Shown here: positions 52,014-61,830 of the stretch, in pieces
Position numbering within the stretch: the first letter of the stretch is position 1
Layout of the letters: each line of letters begins with the position of its first letter
NCBI GenBank assembly: GCA_964035575.1
Contig: OZ037921.1
Location: forward strand, 950,501 to 1,014,500
DNA from: Rhynchopus sp. YZ270_cl-10
Taxonomy: Eukaryota; Euglenozoa; Diplonemea; Diplonemida; Diplonemidae
Direction of reading: 5' to 3'
DNA: 64,000 nucleotides
Made by a program: the position numbers and the translations under genes
Notes under the pieces: generated by a model
Database searches by the model: none
Seen by the model: only the letters and a program-made list of their open reading frames with translations
Told to the model about the DNA's origin: nothing

Positions 52014-52776
52014 ACATAGTTGGGAAAAAAAGAAAAAAAGCGTGATATTTGGAAGTGGAGGAGGCAGGAGGTAGGAGGCAGGAGGTAGGAGAGGGCGCAC
52101 TTCGGCTTAAAAGGGCTGCTTCTTGGAAAATATTTGAAATGAATGTGCCCAGGCGATTCGAATTTTATTCAAAAGAAAAAAAAGCCGGTTTTTTTTTTTT
52201 AATTTCTTAGAAGTGTCGTGTTCTGTTGCTTTTTTTGGTACACTGTCACGAGAGGGCTTTGTATTTCAAACTCTACTTTTTTCTTTTTCTGATAGTGTGT
52301 TATCGCACCTTTTTTTGTATTTTTTTTTTTTCCTTTCGTGCGCCGATTTCTAACTGTTTTAAGAGGCGCATCAATCGTTACAGTTTTATTCTCCATTTTT
52401 TTTTTCCAGGTGGGCCGAAGGGCGAGAGGCTTAGGTTCATCTTATTAACATATCGTTTGGGTTCAAAAAACCATTGTTTTGTAAATAATGTGTGCTAGTG
52501 GGTCGCCTGTGGGACACTTTCACAGGTAAAGGCTTCTCCCCCTGCTAGCGCCCGTTTCTCTCTTCGTAATTTAATGATTGGGATCAAATTACATAAAACA
52601 AGGTCAACGTTCTTTTTATTTGTTTCAAAAAAAAAGGAGGGGGGTTTGGCGCATTTCCTATTGTTCTTCACTGAGTTTGTTCACAGAAATTTGGTCCTGA
52701 ATGAAGATGTAAAGGGCCTGTCCACTGTGCAGACACACCACCACACACTCACACCAGATACACAAGACACGACACA
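52014..52776. other. Spacer between GST copies 2 and 3
   Basis: A family D tail lies at 52238-52280 and family E at 52410-52445. The copy of the GST leader starts near 52718. No gene seen. Confidence 0.5.
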
Positions 52777-53418
52777 ATGCCGACCTTCAGCTACTTTGGC
52801 TTCTACTCAAGAGCCGCAGGCAGTCTGGCTGCCTTTGAGGAGCACGGCTACGCATACGAGGCGAATGTGATGACCCCAGAGGCGTGGGGTGCGTACAAGG
52901 AGAAGGGCATCTGCCCCTTCGGCCAGCTTCCGATCCTGGAGACAGACGACGTTGGTGTTGTGGCGCAGTCTGTTGCGATCATGCAGTACATCGGGAAGCT
53001 GAAGAACGCAGAGGGCAAGGACCTGAAGGAGAAGATGCGCCACGAGATGGTGATCGGGATCACAGAGGACCTGATGGGCGACCTTGGGAAAAACGTGGAC
53101 ACGGCCTTCCAGAAGAACAAGGTGCCTGCCGAGGATCTGGCGAAGTTCTGGGCGGAGACGATCCCAGGACGCTTTGCACACTACGAGAAGTTCATTGACG
53201 GAAAGGACCGCTTCACAGAGGCAGGGAACACTGTGGGGGAGCTGTACTTCTGCACCGTGCTGCACCAGATCAAAGGCCTTGTGGGCGACTCGCTGGACAA
53301 ATTCCCCAACCTTCTTTCCTTCTACAACCGAGTTAGCTCTCTCGACTCTGTCAAGAAGGTCAATGCTGGCGAGACTGCCTTTGGGAAGCTCAACAACTAC
53401 TTTGTGACAAGCGCTTAG
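52777..53418 (+). CDS. Glutathione S-transferase, copy 3
   Basis: 213 residues, the same protein as copy 1. Only a few silent DNA changes are seen (for example GAA/GAG near 53220 and AGA/CGA near 53329). Key residues are as in copy 1. The flanks diverge about 30 bases after the stop and about 60 bases before the start, so the shared block is little more than the gene itself. Confidence 0.9.
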   Translation: MPTFSYFGFYSRAAGSLAAFEEHGYAYEANVMTPEAWGAYKEKGICPFGQLPILETDDVGVVAQSVAIMQYIGKLKNAEGKDLKEKMRHEMVIGITEDLMGDLGKNVDTAFQKNKVPAEDLAKFWAETIPGRFAHYEKFIDGKDRFTEAGNTVGELYFCTVLHQIKGLVGDSLDKFPNLLSFYNRVSSLDSVKKVNAGETAFGKLNNYFVTSA

Positions 53419-54441
53419 TGGCCATCCGAACACTTTCCTCAACTTCCCGCCTCACAGGCCAAGGGATGAGATACAGTGCAACTATTCTGTTCTTATTCGG
53501 AGAAACAAACTACACCTTCCATACATAGGCTTGGGCCAACATTGAGTACAGACCCTAGGTTCCCCAAGCGGGTCCTTAGGCGATTGTCGACACAGCAAAG
53601 CCGCCTTCATTCTGTCGTACGAAGGCTTCGTCAACCATTGAGCATAGCCCTACAAAGGATACTCAGGCTGTTGACACAAAGGAAAAAAGGAAACACAGCG
53701 TAGATATAAAGAGTGGGGCGTGGACGTAAGGGTCCAAAGATGCCACTCAAAAGAAAAAAAAGAGATCCTGGGAAAAACGCCTCTTCTTACGAAGTTGTGC
53801 TTGGTTCATGGTTTTGTTTTGTTTTACACATACCCACCTATCCTTTCTCCCCACTGATGCGAACCGTTTTATTCATCTTTTCGGTGCAAGTAGTGTACTG
53901 TAGTGTGCTGTAGTGTGCGGCATCACTGATTGAAAAATCGTGTTTCAAATCAGTCTCACTGATGTTAAAACAACCACCCCCAAAAAAAAAAAAAACGAAA
54001 CAAACGGTAACTGGGGAGGAAAACAGCCCCTAACACAAAAGCCATATTAAAACAAAAAGGAACGCGGTGACGTAAAAATGTTTAGTATAGTGGAGCACAC
54101 TCCAAGGTGGCTACACTAATACAACCAAGTTTTCAAAAAGGAAAGAACCAAAAAAAAAAAAAGTAACGTCTTTTCCCCCTCTCCTCCTTTAGGTGCTTTG
54201 CCCCCCCTCCATTTTTTCACCTTCCTTACCTCTCTACAGGGCGACCCCCCCTTTTTTCTTTCTTTCCAAGAAAACCAAAAAAAACCCCCCGCCGCACACA
54301 AGACATCTGCTCTTTCCTCTTTGGTTGAGGCCCTTTTTTTTTGTCTCCTCCCCTCCCTCTCCTCTCCTCTTCTCTCCCCCCCTTATTTGGGAGTGGTCCT
54401 TTTTTTATCGCTTTTTTAAAAAAAAAACTTTGTAATCTATA
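53419..54441. other. Intergenic with families C and A
   Basis: Family C at 53531-53600 and a diverged copy at 53630-53690; family A at 54084-54139. Bases 54175-54420 are strongly pyrimidine-rich, leading to the next gene. No gene seen. Confidence 0.55.
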
Positions 54442-55230
54442 ATGGCAGATGACCGCCAGGGATCGGTTGGGTCAAGTGTTCCTGGATCTATCGTAGAATC
54501 GTCGTTGTACTCCTCAAGGGGAAACTCAAGCGGGTTTCCTTCGTTATATCCTGAGCCGTGTTCGTACGATTGTCCACCTCCTTTGGATGAAGACGATGAC
54601 GTTATCTCTGACTCTGGAGCTCCCGCGCTTGAGGTCATGAACATTACAATCTGCGTCACCCGATTCACCAGAAGGAAAAGAATGCGTGTCTGCGACCGCT
54701 GGACCGCCGGCAGATTGAAAACCGAAATTGAGGAGTTCCAAGCGCTCGAACCCAATATGTTTGACTTTGTTCTGAAGGGAAAGCTTTTGACCGATAATGA
54801 CACTATCCTCCGTGATATGGGGGTCTGCAACGGGACAGTTATTGCGCTCCAAGAAAGCAAGCGGTTCAGACAGGAGGACATCATGTCGTTGCATGGCTTG
54901 AGGGGATCGTTTCAGCAGTTTTTTAGTGAATGTGTCGCGCCTTCGACGGAAAATTGTGCAGTATTGAGGTCATGTCTGGCGGGGGGTGTGAATCCCAACA
55001 TGGCAGATGCGTCTGGAACGACGCCGTTACATATGGCGGCGCAAGGTGGCCACATCGAGGTGATCCGGATGCTTCTCTCGCACGGTGCACAGCAAGTCCG
55101 TGTCCGTGGTGTTCTTCCCCACGAAGTAGCCGCACGTCACCACAAATTCGCTGCAGCAGCCTACCTCGCGAGCGAACAAGGCCAACCCCAACCTGCCCAA
55201 CAAAAGAAACAAGTTGTGTTTCCACTCTGA
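54442..55230 (+). CDS. Ubiquitin-like plus ankyrin repeat protein
   Basis: 262 residues, intronless. Residues 1-62 are acidic and disordered (CPPPLDEDDDVISDSG). Residues about 66-137 form a ubiquitin-like fold (MNITICVTRF, then FDFVLKGKLLTDNDTILRDM and NGTVIALQES); it lacks a terminal Gly-Gly, so it is an integral domain, not a modifier. Residues about 165-235 hold two ankyrin repeats (DASGTTPLHMAAQGGHIEVI). The tail is rich in Gln and Lys. Such proteins usually act as adaptors that bind ubiquitin receptors, the proteasome or other partners. The partner is not evident. The start was chosen at the first ATG after the pyrimidine tract. Confidence 0.8.
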   Translation: MADDRQGSVGSSVPGSIVESSLYSSRGNSSGFPSLYPEPCSYDCPPPLDEDDDVISDSGAPALEVMNITICVTRFTRRKRMRVCDRWTAGRLKTEIEEFQALEPNMFDFVLKGKLLTDNDTILRDMGVCNGTVIALQESKRFRQEDIMSLHGLRGSFQQFFSECVAPSTENCAVLRSCLAGGVNPNMADASGTTPLHMAAQGGHIEVIRMLLSHGAQQVRVRGVLPHEVAARHHKFAAAAYLASEQGQPQPAQQKKQVVFPL

Positions 55231-57350
55231 GGTTTTGCAGGGGGGAAAATAGTAAAAAAAAAGGAAGATAATGCAAGATGATGGAAAAATTGGGGGAAAA
55301 AAGGTGGATGTGAAATTTTTCCAAGAGGGTGGTATAGGGGAATTGGAGGGAGATATGTTGTCGTGTGGGTTGTGTTCTGTGTTTGTGTGTGAAGAGGAGG
55401 AGATTTATTTTGGTTTTGCAAAAGAAATAGGGTGGGAGAAAAAAAGGGGAGAGTGTTTTACTGGGTGGGGGTTTTTCCCTTCTTATTTTAAAAAAACCAG
55501 ACAAGAGGAAATAGAATCGACGGAAGGTGCGTGCCTGCAAATTGGGGGGGTTTTTTTTTAATTCAGTATTTGTGTTATCACCGTTCACACACTTATACAA
55601 CGAAGAAGGGGGAAAAAAAAAAACGCAACAATTTGGCAGAGCAATAAACGAAGTTTTTTTTCTTTCTTTGTTTTCTTTTTATTCACTTGTCATATCCTGA
55701 AGTCAGGTTCTATTTTTCTTTCTTTTTTTTGACGTCAACGAATTTTCCCCTTATAGAAAATATGTAGTACCACGTCTTTCTCTTTTTGCACTGCATTTTA
55801 AACAAATGCTGAAATAAGGCGTTCTGCGGAGGTGTCTTCTACTAGATGCCCCCTTTTAAAAAGCCCAGCAAAAAAAGAGAAAAAAAAGGGCGATATTTGA
55901 GTACAGATCCTGCACAAAGTAGGTGATAGTCGAGCAAAAAAAAAAACAACAACAACAACAACAAACAAACTAAGAAAAACGGGGATTAGACGAAGTAAAA
56001 CTTTTCACTTTTTTTCTCTTCACTACTTTCCCTGTCTTTTCTTTTCTTTTCGAGAAAAAAAAAAAACCACTACATATTCCCACCGATCATCCTTTTCCCC
56101 CAAGGTTTGCAGAATTTTCAAAAAAAAAAAAAAAAATCTAGTTTACCTTCTATTCAAATAGAATAGAACGTAGATGAGATAATATTTTCTTTTTTGGAAA
56201 AGATGTGTAAAAGAGACACATCTTTCAACTCCACTTTTCTCTTTTTCTCTTTTTGTCTTTTTTTGGTTTTTTTTTTTTTTGTTACTGCGTCCGTACCTTG
56301 CGTTTGCATTCCCTGCATTCCTCCCCCAACCCCAACCCCAATTTCCCCCTCCCCGCTCACTTTCATCTCGCTGGTAGAGCGTCTCCATTTTTCTTTCCAG
56401 CTTTTTGTTTGTTTTCTGATTTTTTCTTTTTTTCTTTTTTTTTTTGTGTTTCCAAAACTACGAATTTTTTTCCCTTTTAAAGATGACCCTCCCCACTAAG
56501 CATGAAGGGCTCGAGGTTATCTTTACAAAGCCTTCTTTTTCTTATTTTCTTCCAGTGCCCTGCGTCTGCCGGTGTACGGTAAGGCGTTTGCACTTTCAAC
56601 TTCTCTCTTTTCCCCCCCTTTGAACCACACCGTCTTTCAAAGAAAATTTCTTTTAGTCATTCCCCTTTCGGTTGCACTGTGTCTACATTCGCCATTTAGT
56701 ACTAAATTGAGTTCCCACTCTGTGTACATGGTGGATGTACCACGTGAACCTGTTTTCTTTCTCGTTGATGTGCAAGAGAGAGCTCCATCTTCTTTTTGAA
56801 AGCGTGACTTAAAAAAAATGAAGTGTTTCGAAGTGAGTATTTTTTTTTTTTTTAATGTAGCCAAGTCCCTCCCCCTTTGCGCTTGCTCTGCGACAATAGA
56901 AAAAACAAGAAAAAAAGGGGGGAAAGAAAAAGAAAAAGGCAAAGGAAAAGGGGGGGGAAAAAACTATATAGTGTAATAGTGGAGTTCATCCTCGGGTGTC
57001 TACACTAATACAACCAAGTTTTCAAAAAAAAAAAAAACGTTTAGTATAGTGGAGCACATCCTCGAGGTGTCTGCACTGATACAACCAAGCTTTCATAAGA
57101 TCATTTATGATAAGATCCCATGGGTATATATTTTTTTTTTTTGGGTGTTATCGTAAAATGAGTATTGGAAAGAAAATAAGCAAAGAACAAAAACACCTCC
57201 CCAAAAATAACGAAAAAAAAAACAAAAGCACAAAAGTAAAAAATAACAAAAACTTCATAAAAAAACCCCAAACCTTTTTTGTCTTTGACAAAAAAAAGAA
57301 TGCAGTGATCTGTCGATCCTGCAAAAAAGAAGAAAAAAAAATAACTATTT
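55231..57350. other. Repeat-rich region without a recognised gene
   Basis: Family C at 55889-55945, family E at 56480-56530, family G at 56562-56614 and family A twice at 56974-57035 and 57042-57097. Long homopolymer runs occur throughout. ORFs (for example 55271-55561 and 56572-56799) have no recognisable features. Confidence 0.5.
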
Positions 57351-57496
57351 ATTCGAGTGAAATAAGAACTATTTTATTTCACGCGCCACTAAAAAGGTGC
57401 CCGAGTGCGTTATTTCCCGAGCGAAGCGAGGGGAATAAGAGTCACGAGGGTGCCTTTTTAGTGGCAAGTGCAAGAAAATGTTCTTATTTCACTCAA
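57351..57496. mobile_element. Foldback element with GAGCGAAGCGAG centre
   Basis: TCGAGTGAAATAAGAAC pairs with GTTCTTATTTCACTC. The inner arm CCACTAAAAAGGTGCCC pairs with GGGTGCCTTTTTAGTGG, closing on CCCGAGCGAAGCGAGGGG. It has the same kind of centre as 48172-48338. Confidence 0.7.
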
Positions 57497-57510
57497 TATG
57501 TAATTTTATT

Positions 57511-57794
57511 CCACAAGTGAAAAACGTATTTATGGTCGTAACTGGCCTAAACGTTGAGCCTAGCACCCACTTTTCACTTTCACGCTTTTTGGGGTAAAAT
57601 TACGAACAAAAACAGCGTGAAAAAATAAATATTTTATTTGCAAAGGCATTTTGCAGGCAATTTTTTTTTTTTCACTCCGTGATATTTTATTTCACTCTCC
57701 GGGTTACCCTAGTGCAATTTGCGTGAAATAAAACGAATCTTATTTCACTCACTTTTTAGGCCAGTTACGACCATAAAACGTTTTTCACGCGTGG
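57511..57794. mobile_element. TIR element next to the foldback
   Basis: CCACAAGTGAAAAACGTATT, then TATGGTCGTAACTGGCCTAA, opposed by TTAGGCCAGTTACGACCATA, then AAACGTTTTTCACGCGTGG. The 40-bp inverted repeats surround about 200 AT-rich bases with TTTCACGC motifs like those in 47089-48157. Confidence 0.7.
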
Positions 57795-59879
57795 TATAAA
57801 AGATTTTTTTCCACGACTTCCACTATTTTCTACTGATCCCATCTACCCCAAGGCGTCTGTGAGATTCACACTCAGTACTTACGCGGCGACACCTGTCATG
57901 ACATGACACGCACACTTGACAAGCAGTTATCGTTAACGCTTTGTGCTTGTAACACGTTCTTGTCATGACATGGCAAGTGTCGTAATGTGGTACTGAAATA
58001 ACCCACCCACCCCCCGCAAAAGATGTCAAAGTTTTTCAAGGGGGGGAGGGGAGAACAGGAAGGAGAAGGAAGACGGAGGGAGGGGGGTGTCGCAAACAAT
58101 TTACTTGATGCCTGCACCACAACAGAGTTGCAGAGCATTGTGAAGTATTACAAAAAAAACCACCCCCTTCCTCCGTTTTTTTCCTCTCTCCACACACTTG
58201 GATGTGTCCAATCCTTTTTGTTCCCCTCCTTCTCCCCTTTTTGATATGTGCGCACGGACGTTCATACCATTATGCGTGTGTGTGTGTGTTTTTAAACCCT
58301 GGTTCTGGTTCCTTGGCGGAACCCATTTTAAAAAGGTGTTTTTTTCAGTAAACAAATACCAAATTTTCACTAAAGTTGTCAAAAAATAATCCTATGGTGA
58401 ACTCAGCAGTAAACAGAGAGATTTCAACTTTGTGAGCGCTTGTTGCATGTTTTGTCAATTTACCCCAATTTACCTAATTTACCTTTGAGAAAATCACATG
58501 GAAACAGTGTAAAAAAAAATTCTTCAAGACGATTCTAGATCCTCTTCCACTCCTAGCTTACTAAGCAGGAGAGGGTTACCTAACAAACCTTTTGGGTCAT
58601 ACTGTCCAAAAGCCACACTTCGTGGGTCAGACAGTCCTTTTCCCTTTTTCAATATACCCCCCCCTCTTTTGATGGTGCTTGTGAACTCCATCCGGAATGT
58701 ATTCATCTGAGATTGTCTTTTATGTTTGGTTGCAAGGTTTTTTGTTCTGTGTTGCAATACACTGTTCATCCACTCCTTTCAAGTAGTTATTTTTCCTTCC
58801 GGAGTACACTGTTGCACCCTTTAATGCTGGCTGTGTGCTAAAATAGTGTGTATGACTGTGTTCCTGCCTGCTATGCTATTTGAATCCAACAAAAAGGCAA
58901 TCAAATTATCGATTGATTTCGGACAAAAAAAAGGGGAGGGGGGGCAACAGTATGGAAAACAAGCTGCCATCTAAAATGAGAGCAGCAAAACAAAAAAAAA
59001 ACTTCAAAATATCAAAATAAGCCAAATTCCCCAGCCCTTTTTGGGGCGATATTTGAATACCGATCCCACCACTCTCTACTGGTGATTTTCCACAAAAATG
59101 ACAGTGGAGATTGCACAAACTGTGGCAACACAACCGAGGCAACTGCACTACTCCAACAATTTATCAAAAAAAAAAAACAAACAAACATAAAATCCATTCA
59201 CACCACGCCCTATTATTACCCCTTTTTTTCTCCACCTTTTTGTCCTACAAAGAAAAATTAGTTTTGTCCTTTGTGCAAGCAAAGGACAATGCATCACACT
59301 GATTTACTCTTCGTAAAAATGGCGCGTTTCAGTCAATACTTTTTTCTTTTTTCTTTTTGAAGGTTCTTTTTTAGTTGACACGGAACAATGAGTCTTTTGG
59401 TTCATCTGACAAGCTTCTCTCTCTCCCCCTCCCTCTTTTTTTATTCGGTGGCTAAGCACGAGAGGCTTAGGTTCATCGTGTTCAAAAAAAACCCCCCCGT
59501 ATTTATTTTTTCTTGATACTGCCTGGTCCATCTTCACCTATTTCCCCTTCTCCATCCCCAAAAAAAATACTGCAAAATACTGGGCGTTTGGGGGGGGGTT
59601 TTTTTTTTCTTCGTCTCAGATTTGCATTATCTTCACCCCTTTTTTCTTTTTTACCTTTTTTTTTTGCTTTTTGTTTTCAAAACAAAAGCCCCAACCCTCA
59701 GCTTCACAGTAAGACAAAAAAAAAGAGTATTTCTCCCGCAAAATCAGTAACGTATCTTTTATTAGAAAAGCCCCAGATCAGAGGCATTTTCCCCCCCAAA
59801 AAACCCCCCGCCCAACCCCTCTACAACAGTCATGCCGACTGCCATCAACAGATTTGGATATGGAAATGGGGGAGGGAGT
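57795..59879. other. Intergenic, repeats only
   Basis: Family E-like at 58556-58590 and 59449-59480, family C at 59046-59098, family B at 59102-59178. CATGACATG palindromic phrases occur at 57894-57970. No gene seen. Confidence 0.5.
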
Positions 59880-60006
59880 CACCTGATTTTTACCCCGCGT
59901 ATAGGCGCGTATAGCGCGTAAAGGCTGGGAAAAATGGGTGGGGTTTGGCCTATACGGGCCTTTACGGGCCTTTACGCGCTTTATACGCGGGGTAAAAATC
60001 AGGTGG
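59880..60006. mobile_element. Foldback element
   Basis: CACCTGATTTTTACCCCGCG pairs with CGCGGGGTAAAAATCAGGTG. The inner arms carry GCGCGTATA and TTTACGCGC phrases in three partial repeats. It lies between a possible family remnant and family F (60068-60130). Confidence 0.7.
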
Positions 60007-60130
60007 AGGAGGGAGGTAAAATTGTCTCTCTCTCCACCTGATAGTTTGTTGGCTGCTAGTGGTACTTTACGCTTTCATCCGGATGGCTGGCATCGTACAA
60101 TGGGTCAGTCGGAGGTGCACCTGCATCAAC

Positions 60131-61684
60131 AACTCTTCAATTTTTTTTTATTTCTTATTTTTCCCCCTTTTCAGATGATCCAAATTTGTTCATATTTTTC
60201 TATCTTTTCCCCCCCTCCAGAGACAGTAGATGTACCACGCTCTGCAGTACATTTGTGTCCTTCGTCTTCCCTTTTTTTATACCCTTTCTTTGATATATTT
60301 TTCTCTTTGAGTTCTACAATTTTGCACGTTCTTTACTTTGTGTGTTCATTTTTTTTTTTTTTTTTTGAGTTTCTTGACAAAACCCTGTCTCTAGACAAGG
60401 CGTTTTTGTCTTGGTCAAAAAAAAATCCCCTTTTTTCTCCCAATTCTCCGGAATTCTTCATTCTCTCGCAATCTTGATATTGCACAGAGCCCCCCCTCGC
60501 CCCCCTTGTGTTGTTATTTATTTTATCTTTATTTCGTATCTGATTCTTTATTTGACCCCCAAAAAAAAATTCAGCGGTTATCAATTTTATATAGGTGGCT
60601 AAGGTTCCACCATACGTGTTTGACGAAATACAAACAAATACGCAGGGTGTGCTTGACAACAAAATGGGCCTAAGGAAACAGGAAACAGCAGGCAAATTGA
60701 TCCCCGTTCCACCAAAACAACAACAACAAAAGAACGTCATAAAAAAACCCCATTCCAACCTGGAGAGTGTTCAGTACGCGTTATTGTGTGGCGCACATCT
60801 CTTTAATAACGACTAAAACATTAGGAACAGTGGAGTTTGCACATGTGGCAGCTACACTAGACTATCCCAACAATTTTTCAAAACGCGAAGGTGTTTTAGA
60901 ATTTTTTGGTCAGAAAGAGAGTGTGCGTACTGTGTCGTTCCTCTTCGGTGCGTTATTAACACCTATCAACAGGGGTTTTTGTGTTTGTTTTCATTGAGAA
61001 CGCTCATACTGCTCATTCAGGTTCAGCATTGACACGCTTTTCCCCCTGAACAAAAGGGTTACACTCTGAGGCTGAGGTAATTCTTACAAACTTTTGTGAG
61101 TGGGGGGGAAGTCCGTGCCCGGTGTGGTGAAGCGTTTACACTTTCTTTTATTTTGTTTCCCCCCCTTTTTTCTGTGTGTTTCATGTGATATGTGGCAGGC
61201 AACGTTTCGTCAAAAAAAAAAAAATGGCTATTTTTTTTTTACCGACAAGAAAAGTTGTTTTCTTGCGTGAGGGTTTTTTGAGTGCACACTCAGAAATCAA
61301 GGAAGACCACTTTTCCGAGGTGAAAACAGCGCTTTGTTGAAATTTTCCGGTTTTGAGGATATCTCACACAGTGACTGGCTAAGAGTATCACGCCCCGTAT
61401 CACCCCTAAAGTGTCCAGGACACTGTATACAGGCAAAATGAACCAAATAACCAGAAAAGTAAAACTTCTCTTGCCGGCGTGACAGAAAAGCCAGAAAAAA
61501 TTCAACATTTTTTTTTATAGATGTGTGCACGAGAGGCATTCCCATCATATCCATCGTTCAATTTTTCTTCTCCCTCACCCCCCCCCACTTCTGCGACCAC
61601 TTTGTAAGTCTTGTCCTGATTACAGGACAGCGCGCTTTCCTCAAAGTCCCCCCCTTTTTTTTTCCTCTTAGAACTGCGACACAG
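60131..61684. other. Intergenic, no recognised gene
   Basis: Family B at 60828-60893 and weak family G at 61109-61150. A 73-codon ORF at 60595-60816 follows a TTTTATATAG but has no family features. Confidence 0.4.
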
Positions 61685-61830
61685 CGGACTAGTCAGGGGG
61701 ACTACCAGTACTGTTACTAGCCCACATGGCTGGTGTGGTGCAACTAGTATTACATCAGTGACTACTCGTTTTAGTAGTAACACTAGTCATTGTGACCAGT
61801 AGTTCCACTGGTACTCCCCTGAGTAGTCCG
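61685..61830. mobile_element. Short inverted-repeat element rich in ACTAGT
   Basis: Left end CGGACTAGTCAGGGGGACTA is opposed by the reverse complement of the right end (CGGACTACTCAGGGGAGTAC). Several ACTAGT and AGTAGT phrases lie inside. It is 146 bp with no coding capacity. Confidence 0.55.

Noticed and set aside
56360-56400. tRNA-like A-box phrase (CTCGCTGGTAGAGCGTC)
   Set aside because: No acceptor stem, anticodon arm or TTCGA-type B box follows at the right distance.
57107-57520. 137-codon lysine/asparagine-rich ORF
   Set aside because: It is made of A-runs and then crosses the foldback element at 57351-57496.
60595-60816. 73-codon ORF starting MAKVPPYVFDEIQ
   Set aside because: It reads like coding sequence for about 40 residues but has no family match that I can see, no partner exon and an A-rich end. 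Too weak to call.
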